Source: Micromonospora sp. WMMD1120 (GTDB lineage Bacteria; Actinomycetota; Actinomycetes; Mycobacteriales; Micromonosporaceae). From it: a DNA stretch of 64,000 nt. Below the pieces are notes generated by a model. That model did no database searches. It worked only from the letters and a program-made list of their open reading frames with translations, and was not told the origin of the DNA. Location: positions 4,622,001 through 4,686,000 of the forward strand of contig NZ_JARUBO010000005.1 of assembly GCF_029626235.1 (NCBI RefSeq). Reading direction: 5' to 3'. The position numbers and the translations under genes were made by a program. Shown here piece by piece: positions 38,310 through 46,134 of this stretch. Positions within the stretch are counted from its first letter, which is position 1; each line of letters opens with the position of its first letter.

Positions 38310-39803
38310 TCAGGCGGAGTTGCGCCACTTGCGGCCGTGCCGACCGATGAGTCGGTCGGCGTCGGTCGGGCCCCAGGAGGCGGCCTCGTAGGTGGGGATC
38401 GGCGAGTGGTCCTTCGCCCAGTTGTCGATGATCGGGTCGACGATCCGCCAGCACTGCTGCACCTCGTCGCTGCGGATGAACAGCGACGCGTCACCGATCA
38501 ATGCGTCCAGGAGCAGGCGCTCGTACGCCTCCGGGGACTCCTCGGCGAACGTCTGGTCGTAGGAGAACTCCATCGTGGCGGTGCGGACCCGGAAGGAGTG
38601 GCCCGGCACCTTGGCGCCGAAGCGCAGCGAGATGCCCTCGTTCGGCTGGATGCGCAGGATCAGGGCGTCGGCGTCGAGGCCGGTGAGCTGGTCGGTCGGG
38701 ATCGGCAGGTGCGGCGGCCGCTGGAACTGTAGCGCCACCTCGGTGAGCCGGGCGGGCAGGCGCTTGCCCGTGCGCACGTAGAACGGCACCCCGGCCCAGC
38801 GCCAGTTGTCCACATTGAGCCGCATGGCGGCGTAGGTCTCGGTCCGCGACAGCGGGTCGACACCGGCCTCCTCGCGGTAGCCGGCCATCAGCTCCTCGCG
38901 GGTGCCGCCCCGGGTGTACTGCCCCCGGACCGCGGCCTCGGCGATGTCCCGGTCGGTGGGGAGCCGAATCGCCTGCAGCAGCTTCACCTTCTCGTTGCGC
39001 AGACCCTCGGCCTCGAATGAGGCCGGTGGCTCCATCAGCGCCAGCGCGAGGACCTGGAGCACGTGGTTCTGCACGATGTCCCGCATCGCGCCGGCGTCCT
39101 CGTAGAAGCCGCCGCGGCTGCCGACGCCGAGAGTCTCGGCGACGGTGATCTGCACGTGGTCGACCCAGGACCGGTCCCAGATGGGCTGGAAGATCGAGTT
39201 CGCGAAGCGCAACGCGAGCACGTTCTGGACGGTGTCCTTGCCCAGGTAGTGGTCGATGCGGAAGACCTGGTGCTCGTCGAAGGCGCCGTGCACGACAGCG
39301 TCCAGCTCGCGGGCCGTGACCAGGTCGCGCCCGTACGGCTTCTCGATGACCAGGCGCGAGAAGGAGCCTTCGCGTGGCTGGTTGAGCCCGACACCGGCCA
39401 GCCCGTTGATCACCGGCTCGAAGGCTCCGGCCGGGGTGGACAGGTAGAAGAGCCGGTTGCCGGCCGTGCCCCGCTGTGCGTCCAGCTCGTCGAGGGTCTC
39501 CACGAGCCGCTTGTAGGTCTCCGGGTCGTCGTAGCCGCCGGCGACGTACCGCACGCCGCCCTGGAGTTGACGCCTGCTGGCCAGCGTGCGTTCGCCGAGG
39601 GCGCTCTCGGCGAACTGCTCGTCGGTCATCGACGTGCGCGCGACGCCGACCACCGCGAACTGGTCCGGGAGCCGCTCGTGCCGAGCCAGGCTCTCGACCG
39701 CGGGCAGCAGCTTACGCCGGGTCAGGTCGCCGGAGGCACCGAAGATCACCAGCGTGGCCGGCGGGGCACTCCGCTCCTGGATGAGCTGAGATGCGTGGTC
39801 CAT
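38310..39803 (-). CDS. zwf: Glucose-6-phosphate 1-dehydrogenase
   Basis: Oxidises glucose 6-phosphate to 6-phosphogluconolactone with NADP, the entry step of the oxidative pentose phosphate pathway. 497 residues. The nucleotide-binding GASGDLTRRKLLPA is near residue 25, and the catalytic RIDHYLGKD is in the middle of the protein. The frame opens at GTG 39824, but GGAGGAA precedes ATG 39803 at normal spacing. It converges on metH with an 8 bp gap. The 230 bp upstream (39804-40034) shows no gene. Confidence 0.97.
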   Translation of the reverse strand: MDHASQLIQERSAPPATLVIFGASGDLTRRKLLPAVESLARHERLPDQFAVVGVARTSMTDEQFAESALGERTLASRRQLQGGVRYVAGGYDDPETYKRLVETLDELDAQRGTAGNRLFYLSTPAGAFEPVINGLAGVGLNQPREGSFSRLVIEKPYGRDLVTARELDAVVHGAFDEHQVFRIDHYLGKDTVQNVLALRFANSIFQPIWDRSWVDHVQITVAETLGVGSRGGFYEDAGAMRDIVQNHVLQVLALALMEPPASFEAEGLRNEKVKLLQAIRLPTDRDIAEAAVRGQYTRGGTREELMAGYREEAGVDPLSRTETYAAMRLNVDNWRWAGVPFYVRTGKRLPARLTEVALQFQRPPHLPIPTDQLTGLDADALILRIQPNEGISLRFGAKVPGHSFRVRTATMEFSYDQTFAEESPEAYERLLLDALIGDASLFIRSDEVQQCWRIVDPIIDNWAKDHSPIPTYEAASWGPTDADRLIGRHGRKWRNSA

Positions 39804-40034
39804 GGTCTGCGTTCCTCCGGGCACAAGGGGTGGCCACGCGGCGTGGCTCGTCGGTCACGGAGCTTGAGCGTCGCATGCCGGGCTGAGAGGTCAAGCTCTC
39901 GGTGGGCGATTCGATGCGGTCGGTCGGCGGACGGAGTTGGTGCTACGAATGATCATGCCAGGCGGCCGGCGTGGGTCAACGGGTTCATCGACGGCCGTGC
40001 CGGGAACTGCCGGCACGGCGGCGGTGGACGGTTG

Positions 40035-41816
40035 TCAGGGGCGGGTGCGGGACCGGACCCGGTCGAGCAGGACGCGACCGAGCAGGCGTACCCGGTGCCA
40101 GGCGCCGAACTGCACGGCGGCGCACCCGACGACCGCCTCGCGCAGCGTGAACACCTGCCCGGCCCGGGGGAGCAGGAGCACCCGCCAGGACGCCGCCGTC
40201 GAGCCCAGGATCTCCGCCCGGCGCTGTTGGGCGCGATAGAGCCGGCCCAGCTCAGCGACGGGCGTCGTGACGCGATGGTTGTCCCGCAGACGCCGGTGTT
40301 GGTAGGAGAGGGCGGCATGGACGTTGCCGGCCTCCAGGAACCACTCCTGGGTCTCGGCCGCCTCGGACTCCGGCCGGGAGGTGGCCGGCGTGGCGTGCCG
40401 CAGGCTCGTGGAGACGTCGGCGAGCCGCCGGAACTCGTGCAGTCCGTCGCGCTGGCGGGGCTCGGGCAACCAGCGAGCAGCCCTGCGGCCCAGGTGGCGG
40501 CCCAGCCAGCGCAGGTCGGGCACCAACCTCATGTGCTCGATGACCCGAGCCTCGGTTTCGGCGATGACCCGCAGCTCCGTCTCGTCCGAGACGCGCCGCC
40601 GCTGCCACGTCAGCCACGCGTACGCGGGCAACAGGCGGCCCTGGACCCACAGTGTCGCCCCGATGCGTTCGGTGCGGCGCAGCGACCGTGGCTGCTGCCG
40701 CCACCAGTGGCGCAGGTCGGCGTACCGGCCCTCCTCCCACATCAGGTCGGATCGGGCCAGGATCAGCTCCTCGGCGGGCACGTCAGGTTCCTCCGCCAGC
40801 AACCGACGGACCTCGGGGACGAGACCGACAGCGCGGAAGTACAGGAAGGTGGCGGCCAGCCGGCGCCGGTCGTCCACATCGATGCTGACGGCGCGCGGTG
40901 GCCGCAGGTCCGGCGCGGGAACTCGGTCGAAGCCCCAGCGGGTGGCGAGCCCGTCGAGGAGTTCAGTGGTCGGCCCGCAGAGGAACTCGACAGTGGCCCC
41001 GGCTCTGCGCAGGTGCCCGGCGAGGGCGGGCAGGGTGCCGTCCCGGTTGCCGTGCTCGACTCCGAAGACGGCGGTGGACGGTCGCGGCGTCGGTCGGTGC
41101 CAGGCGCAAGACGAGTGGTTGACCCAGTGGACGGTCCGGCCGTCCAGCGCGCCCGGCGCAAGATCGGCGACCGCGACATCCACGTCGAAGAAGTCACTGC
41201 CGCTGTAGCCCACGATGACGATCCGGCGGGCCGGCCCCCGCAGTCGGTCGACGAGCGCCGCCCGGTCGGTGTCGTCGAAGCCGCGTTCGATGCGCGCGAG
41301 GGTGGCGCCCAGGCGGGCGGGGTCCGCCCCGTCGGAGAAGGCGTTGTGGAAGTGGTGGATCTGACCGGGCAGCGGCGACCGCCCGTGCCGCTCGACGTGC
41401 GCGCGTTCGACGCACAGATCGAAATTCGCGGTGAGCTGATGCCCGCCCGCGTGCAGGTGCGCGGCGAGGAACTCGTGCACCGGATTCGGACGGGCGCCCC
41501 GCACGTCGGCAAGAATCTCCCCGACCAGGTCGGGCGTCTGCTGCGCGCCGAGCGCCGTCTCCAGCCGGGGCAACCGGGTCCGGGCCGGCTCCGCCGGGCA
41601 GATGGACCCGCGCCGCCAGCCCAGCAGTTCGTGGTACGCGAGGACGGTGTCCAGGGTGAACGGGCGGAACAGCGCCGCGAAGGCGCGCTCGGTGAGCTGC
41701 CATCCCGTCGGCAGACAGCTCGGCGCACCCCGGGAGATGCCGGCTCCGGTCCAGAAGAGAGCGTCCGCCGGGCCCGCTTCCGCCATCGTCGCGACGGCCT
41801 CCTCGAGCACGCTCAT
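40035..41816 (-). CDS. SIR2-domain protein with C-terminal helical region
   Basis: A 593-residue protein. The N-terminal about 290 residues form a SIR2 (sirtuin-type) NAD-binding domain: GAGIS at 24-28, TANFD at 129-133, His154/155 (GQIHHFHN) in place of the catalytic HG, and VGYSGSDFF near residue 205. The rest is helical with many Arg/Leu/Trp pairs and resembles a tetratricopeptide-like or sensor region. Stand-alone SIR2 proteins of this kind in bacteria are NAD+ hydrolases in antiphage systems (Thoeris ThsA, DSR, SIR2-Argonaute). Its ATG overlaps the stop of the macrodomain gene by 4 bp, so it is the last gene of a NUDIX-macro-SIR2 operon. Confidence 0.82.
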   Translation of the reverse strand: MSVLEEAVATMAEAGPADALFWTGAGISRGAPSCLPTGWQLTERAFAALFRPFTLDTVLAYHELLGWRRGSICPAEPARTRLPRLETALGAQQTPDLVGEILADVRGARPNPVHEFLAAHLHAGGHQLTANFDLCVERAHVERHGRSPLPGQIHHFHNAFSDGADPARLGATLARIERGFDDTDRAALVDRLRGPARRIVIVGYSGSDFFDVDVAVADLAPGALDGRTVHWVNHSSCAWHRPTPRPSTAVFGVEHGNRDGTLPALAGHLRRAGATVEFLCGPTTELLDGLATRWGFDRVPAPDLRPPRAVSIDVDDRRRLAATFLYFRAVGLVPEVRRLLAEEPDVPAEELILARSDLMWEEGRYADLRHWWRQQPRSLRRTERIGATLWVQGRLLPAYAWLTWQRRRVSDETELRVIAETEARVIEHMRLVPDLRWLGRHLGRRAARWLPEPRQRDGLHEFRRLADVSTSLRHATPATSRPESEAAETQEWFLEAGNVHAALSYQHRRLRDNHRVTTPVAELGRLYRAQQRRAEILGSTAASWRVLLLPRAGQVFTLREAVVGCAAVQFGAWHRVRLLGRVLLDRVRSRTRP

Positions 41817-42859
41817 GCGGGGTCGAGACCGCTGACGTCGTGATGCTCGGTCAGCACCAGTCGGACGATCTGCTCCTCCAGGTCGGTGAAGGCGAGCAGG
41901 TAGACGGTGCGTACCCGGCTGCTGGGATGCGCCCGGAAGTAGTCCAGAGCCGCCTCGACCATGATCTGGGCGGTCCGCTGCGGATCACCACCACCGTTTC
42001 CGGTGCCGAGGAGCGGCAGGACGACCGTTCGTAGCTCCTCGCCGCCGGCGTTGAGCCGGTCCATCTCGGCCAGCACGTTGCGCATGCAGCCACTGATGTC
42101 GGCGACCTGCCGGTAGCCGGTGCCCGGTGAGCCCTCCACCGAGGCGACGTGCAGGATCCGCTTGACGCTGTTGCTCTCCGCGAGCCTGCCGGAGGAGGTG
42201 GTGAAAACCGTGGCGGGGGCGACCGGAGTGCGCAGCGCCACCTCACGCAACTCGTCGTAGACCAGGTCGTCGACCAGGTTGCCGGCCGTGTCACGCCGCC
42301 CGCCCCGGTAGCGGATCGTGCCGGAGATGGTCGGCTCCGTCGGACGGGCCATCTCCATCTGGACGTTCTCCGCGTTGACCCAGACGTCGACGCCGGTGAC
42401 GTTGGAGATGTTGCCGGTGATGATGCCGAGCCGGTGCCGGCGGTCCTGCCTGATCGACGCGTGCGCTCGGGTCGTGCGTTGCAGGCGTTGGGGCTGCTGC
42501 GCGGCCTCGACGATGGTCAACCGCCGGTTCAGCCGCTCGACCTCCTGCCTGGCCTGCCGGACCTCGGCTTCGAGCGCGTCACGCTTGCCCGCGCGCGCCA
42601 ACCACTGGAAGGAGAGAGTGGTGAAGACCAGCACGAACGCGGTGGCCCCGCCGATGCTGAAGCCGAGCGCGCGACCGTCGGCGTACGACTCCGGGAAGAT
42701 GGAGAACATCAGCAACGAGACCGCGACCGCGTAGAGCAACACCGACGGCAGTTGCATCGCGGCCTGCCGGCCGGCGCGTCGCGGATCGGAGAACCACACC
42801 TGGAGCAGGATTCCGATCAGCATCAGGGCGCCCGTGACGCCGAGCAGTTGCGAGTTCAC
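41813..42859 (-). CDS. Membrane-anchored macrodomain protein
   Basis: A 348-residue protein. Three transmembrane helices (about 5-25, 38-58, 68-90) are followed by a short coiled coil (EAEVRQARQEVERLNRRL) and a cytoplasmic macrodomain (about 150-340) with LGIITGNISNVTGVDVWVNAEN and LPLLGTGNGGGDP as the ADP-ribose-binding loops. The VDVWVNAENVQMEMARP region differs from the MacroD class. It is likely a reader or hydrolase of an ADP-ribose-type nucleotide at the membrane. It starts at GTG 42859 with AGGACA upstream, overlapping the NUDIX stop (GTGA), and overlaps the SIR2 gene by 4 bp. It is the middle gene of the operon. Confidence 0.8.
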   Translation of the reverse strand: MNSQLLGVTGALMLIGILLQVWFSDPRRAGRQAAMQLPSVLLYAVAVSLLMFSIFPESYADGRALGFSIGGATAFVLVFTTLSFQWLARAGKRDALEAEVRQARQEVERLNRRLTIVEAAQQPQRLQRTTRAHASIRQDRRHRLGIITGNISNVTGVDVWVNAENVQMEMARPTEPTISGTIRYRGGRRDTAGNLVDDLVYDELREVALRTPVAPATVFTTSSGRLAESNSVKRILHVASVEGSPGTGYRQVADISGCMRNVLAEMDRLNAGGEELRTVVLPLLGTGNGGGDPQRTAQIMVEAALDYFRAHPSSRVRTVYLLAFTDLEEQIVRLVLTEHHDVSGLDPA

Positions 42860-43467
42860 CGGTGTGTCCTGTTGCGGTCCAGCCAGAACAGCCCGGTCAG
42901 GGTCTTCGCGTCCCGGATCGCGCCGCTGTCGAGCAGCTCCGCCAGGTCGCCGAGTGGCAGCACGCGGCGGGCGATGTTCTCCGCCTCGTCCGCGCGACCG
43001 CCTCCCTCGCCCACCCGCAGACTGTCGTCGACCTCCGCGTAGAAGAGGGTGACGCGCTCCGACGATCCCCCCGGCGAGGGGTAGACCGTCGAGATCCTCT
43101 CCAGGGCGCGCACGTCGTACCCGATCTCCTCCTGGATCTCGCGGCGGATGGCGGCCTCCGGCGTCTCGTCGGCGTCGACCATGCCGGCCACCAACTCCAC
43201 CAACCATCCCGACCCGTGGCCGAGGGTCGGGAACCGGAACTGCTCGACGAGGATGAGCTCCTCGCGCGCGGTGTCCACCACGACCGCTGCCACGGAATTG
43301 CCACGATCGGCGTTGACGAGGGTGACCGGCCTGCTCCAGTCGCCGGACAGGGAGCGGTCCGGCGCATAGGTGCGATATCGGAGTGTGGCTTCCCGGATGG
43401 TGAAGATCCGGGTGGTGAGGAGCACCTGCTCGGAGAAGACTTCGACGTCGCGCTGACGATCGGGCAC
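42856..43467 (-). CDS. NUDIX hydrolase, ADP-ribose pyrophosphatase-like
   Basis: A 203-residue protein with a perfect Nudix box from Gly95 to Tyr117 (GMVDADETPEAAIRREIQEE and then IGY), the Mg-binding motif of the family. The preceding ELVA and the N-terminal strand-rich domain fit the ADP-ribose pyrophosphatase subgroup, which cleaves ADP-ribose to AMP and ribose 5-phosphate. It starts at GTG 43467 with AAGGAG seven bases upstream, and is first gene of the leftward NUDIX-macro-SIR2 operon. In this context it may destroy an ADP-ribose-derived signal or recycle SIR2/TIR products. Confidence 0.88.
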   Translation of the reverse strand: MPDRQRDVEVFSEQVLLTTRIFTIREATLRYRTYAPDRSLSGDWSRPVTLVNADRGNSVAAVVVDTAREELILVEQFRFPTLGHGSGWLVELVAGMVDADETPEAAIRREIQEEIGYDVRALERISTVYPSPGGSSERVTLFYAEVDDSLRVGEGGGRADEAENIARRVLPLGDLAELLDSGAIRDAKTLTGLFWLDRNRTHR

Positions 43468-43599
43468 GTTGCCGCTCCTTGATCGAACAAACGCCCGCTT
43501 TCCTCACGAAGCGCGGCGCTTAACCTAAGCATAACTCCGAATCCAACGTCGTTGATGTTGCGGCGATCTGTCGGAAGATGGCGGCAAAGGGGACCACAA
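43468..43599. promoter_or_regulatory. Divergent promoter region of the NAD+/ADP-ribose island
   Basis: 132 bp separate the NUDIX and TIR genes. The middle (43520-43545) is the AT-richest part, with TTAACCTAAGCATAACT, and contains a short inverted repeat GCTTA-acc-TAAGC at 43518-43530. Both operons probably start here. I cannot place exact promoter boxes. Confidence 0.45.
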
Positions 43600-45729
43600 A
43601 TGCTCGACGAGCGACCGGCGGCCTACTTCAGTCACAGCTACGACGTCCTGGACCGGCGGGTCACCGACTTCTTTTTGGAGACGCTGTCGGAGCGGTTCGC
43701 GCTCGCCGTCGATCCGCGCTCCGCGACCCTGTCCACGATGCACCTTGAGTTGATGATGCGACGAACCGCCTGTTTCGTCGCTGTGGTCACCCGCCGGGAA
43801 AACCAACCACAGTATCGTTGTTCGCCATTCGCCGTACACGAGTACGGCCTGGCGGTGCTGACAAACCGGCCGAGGCTGGTGATTCCGGAGATCAACATTC
43901 CGGCACGCCATTTTATTGGCGCGGACCTGGCCCGTCCGTTCAACCGCAATCGGCTCGCCGCGTACCGGATGCCCGTGGAGGCGCTCGACGAGCTGGTGGC
44001 CCGCGCCCGGGAACACGCGGACGAGGTGGACCGACCGCTGGGCGCCGCCGCGCTCATGCTCCCACCCACACCGGAGTACGCGGCGGCCGAACCGGAGCTG
44101 CGCCGGCTCATCTCGCAGGCCGGTTGGCAGGTGGACAACATCTCCGAGGCGCTGCTGCGCGACGAGGTCGACGCCGCCGGAGCGGCGACACTGCTGGATC
44201 GGTACGACTTCGTCCTCCTCGACGTCCTGGACCCACGGACCCCGTCCTGGGTGTTGCCGTTCCTACAGGCCCGTGGCGTGCCGATGGTCCGGCTGGTGTG
44301 CCACCGCGCCGACGACCACGCGATCCGGCAACTGCCTCGGCTCGCCGTCAGCCAGGCGCTACAGGCGTCCAGCGCGGTCAACCGACACGCCATCTGGTGG
44401 TCCGGGCTGGACGTGCTGCTGCCGGAGCTGGGCCGGGAGATCGGTCGGTTGCAGATGCCCCGGCTCCAGTTCGCCGGCCTACCGGAGGCCCGCCGGTATG
44501 TCTGGAGCCTCGGCCGGGACCAGGGCCCGGTCTTCCTCAGCAGCGCCCAGGGCGACAACGACCTCGCCCAACTGATCGCCCAGGAACTGGACCTGCGCAA
44601 CGTCGAGCACTTCCACTACCTGTTCAACAGCGACCTACCGCGGGGCAAGGCGTGGGAGCACCGCCTGCTCGCCAAGGTCGGTGAGTGCCGGATCTTCGTG
44701 CCGCTGGTGAGCCGGCACTATCTGCACAGCGCGTGGTGCAGGAAGGAGATGGACATCGCGCTGGAGTTGAGTGGTCAGGGGCGGATGCGGGTGTTGCCGT
44801 ACTTCCTCGACCACGATGCCGGCGCCACAGTGCCGATCCAGGGCACCTCGATGATGCACCTGAACGCGGCCGCACGGGTCCGGCGCGTCGTCGACGACGT
44901 GGATCGGGCGCTCACCGACCTGACCGACCGGCGGCACCGTCCGCGCATCGAGATCACCGTGGCGGGTGGGCGGACGGCGCCGGACGTGGACGTGGTGGTG
45001 CTCGCCACCGGCCCGACGGAGTACGCGGCGGCGGCCCGCACGCTGCGGGATCCGTCCCCGGTGGTCGGCACGGCCGAGCATCCCAACCGCTTCGACTGGC
45101 TCGCCGGCACTGTCGCCCGCCAGCAGGGCAGCGGCTACCAACTGGTGCTCTGCCGGGCCGGCGCGGACGGCGGCCGGGAAGCGTTGCGGGCCGCCGTCGA
45201 GGCGTTCGGGCCCGAACACGTCGTGCTGCTCGGCGCCGCGTCGGCGTTGGTGCCGGCCGGCGTGGTGGTGGCCGACCGGATCTGCGGCTTCCACAGGTTC
45301 AGCGTCGACAGCTCGTTCGTGCCCAGCCCGCACCGGGACTACCCGACCGATCCCGGTGTCGCGGCGTCGGCGGAGGGGCTGCCGTCGGTGGTACGGGGAA
45401 CAGTGGCCGTCGGTGACGAGGTGGTGCCCGCGCCGGACGCCCCCGCCTTCGCTCGGGTGCTGAACACGTGGCCCGACACGGTGGCGGTGGGCGTGCTGTC
45501 GGTGGACACCGTCGAGCAGTTGGAGGACTTCCGGGCGTACGGTCGGATCAACCACTTCAGCGCTGTCGTCGGCATCGCGCCGCCCGACGCGGGCGATGCC
45601 GCCCGCGCGGCGGCGGCAGAGCACGCATTCACCGTCGTCAGCCGGCTAGTCTCGGCGCACTGGCCGCGACCGCCGCGCACCGACGCGGCAGACGAGGGGG
45701 CATCCGGTGTGGCAGCCACAGCCGATTGA
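43600..45729 (+). CDS. TIR-domain protein fused to a nucleoside-phosphorylase-like domain
   Basis: A 709-residue three-part protein. Residues 1-110 (AAYFSHSYDVLDRRVTDFF, FAVHEYGLAVL) look like a degenerate TIR or a related nucleotide-binding fold. Residues about 305-435 are a clear TIR domain: VFLSSAQGDNDLAQLIAQ, a conserved ECRIFVPLVSRHYLHSAWCRKE with Glu383 in the position of the NADase catalytic glutamate, and a final RVLPYF strand. Residues about 450-700 resemble the MTA/SAH nucleosidase and purine nucleoside phosphorylase fold (VVVLATGPTEY, VVLLGAASALVPAGVVVADRI). TIR domains cleave NAD+ or make cyclic ADP-ribose signals. ATG 43600 is preferred (AAGGGGA upstream) over TTG 43552. The RyR gene overlaps its end by 23 bp. 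Confidence 0.8.
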   Translation: MLDERPAAYFSHSYDVLDRRVTDFFLETLSERFALAVDPRSATLSTMHLELMMRRTACFVAVVTRRENQPQYRCSPFAVHEYGLAVLTNRPRLVIPEINIPARHFIGADLARPFNRNRLAAYRMPVEALDELVARAREHADEVDRPLGAAALMLPPTPEYAAAEPELRRLISQAGWQVDNISEALLRDEVDAAGAATLLDRYDFVLLDVLDPRTPSWVLPFLQARGVPMVRLVCHRADDHAIRQLPRLAVSQALQASSAVNRHAIWWSGLDVLLPELGREIGRLQMPRLQFAGLPEARRYVWSLGRDQGPVFLSSAQGDNDLAQLIAQELDLRNVEHFHYLFNSDLPRGKAWEHRLLAKVGECRIFVPLVSRHYLHSAWCRKEMDIALELSGQGRMRVLPYFLDHDAGATVPIQGTSMMHLNAAARVRRVVDDVDRALTDLTDRRHRPRIEITVAGGRTAPDVDVVVLATGPTEYAAAARTLRDPSPVVGTAEHPNRFDWLAGTVARQQGSGYQLVLCRAGADGGREALRAAVEAFGPEHVVLLGAASALVPAGVVVADRICGFHRFSVDSSFVPSPHRDYPTDPGVAASAEGLPSVVRGTVAVGDEVVPAPDAPAFARVLNTWPDTVAVGVLSVDTVEQLEDFRAYGRINHFSAVVGIAPPDAGDAARAAAAEHAFTVVSRLVSAHWPRPPRTDAADEGASGVAATAD

Positions 45730-45991
45730 CACCGGCGGCGTCGAGGTGCCGCAGGCGGTGCGGGGGGAACAGGAGACACTCGCCCGCCAGGCGCACGACA
45801 TCTGGGCCGCGAAACGGCTCGCGGACGGCTGGAGGTACGGCGAGCGCCGCGACGACGCCGAGAAGACCCACCCGAACCTGGTCGCCTACGAGGAGCTGGA
45901 CGAGAACGACAAGTCCTACGACCGGGAGCTGATCGACGGGACCATCCGGCTCCTGATCAAGCTGGGCTTCCGGATCGAGCGCGACACCTGA
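45707..45991 (+). CDS. RyR-domain protein
   Basis: A 94-residue protein that is almost entirely one RyR (ryanodine receptor) domain: LARQAHDIWAAKRLADGWRYG, then HPNLVAYEELDENDKSYDREL and a closing LLIKLGFRI helix, read as LARQAHDIWAAKRL, ADGWRYG, HPNLVAYEELDENDK and SYDREL. Bacterial RyR domains have been proposed, from comparative genomics, to sense NAD-derived or other nucleotide signals. It starts at GTG 45707 behind AGGGGG and overlaps the TIR gene by 23 bp, so the two are translationally coupled. It would be the sensor or effector partner of the TIR protein. Function inferred from context only. Confidence 0.82.
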   Translation: MWQPQPIDTGGVEVPQAVRGEQETLARQAHDIWAAKRLADGWRYGERRDDAEKTHPNLVAYEELDENDKSYDRELIDGTIRLLIKLGFRIERDT

Positions 45992-46062
45992 ACAACTCCG
46001 TCAGTCGAGGGCAGGTGTCGGTGCCGTTACGTCGGTCGGCGCCGCCGAGACGGCCGTCCATG

Positions 46063-46094
46063 GGAGTGCCCCTGCGTGAATGCAGGGGCACTCC
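46063..46094. terminator. Terminator at the end of the island
   Basis: A perfect 13 bp inverted repeat (46063-46075 with 46082-46094) with a GTGAAT loop lies 70 bp after the RyR stop. It would stop rightward transcription of the island and leftward transcription of the pseudogene. Confidence 0.8.
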
Positions 46095-46134
46095 TTGACG
46101 CTGTGGTTGTTGACCGCCGCATGACCGGGTACGG

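Noticed and set aside
39063..41843. 926-codon open frame on the plus strand
   Set aside because: Antisense to zwf and the SIR2 gene and lacking any recognisable domain; a GC artefact.
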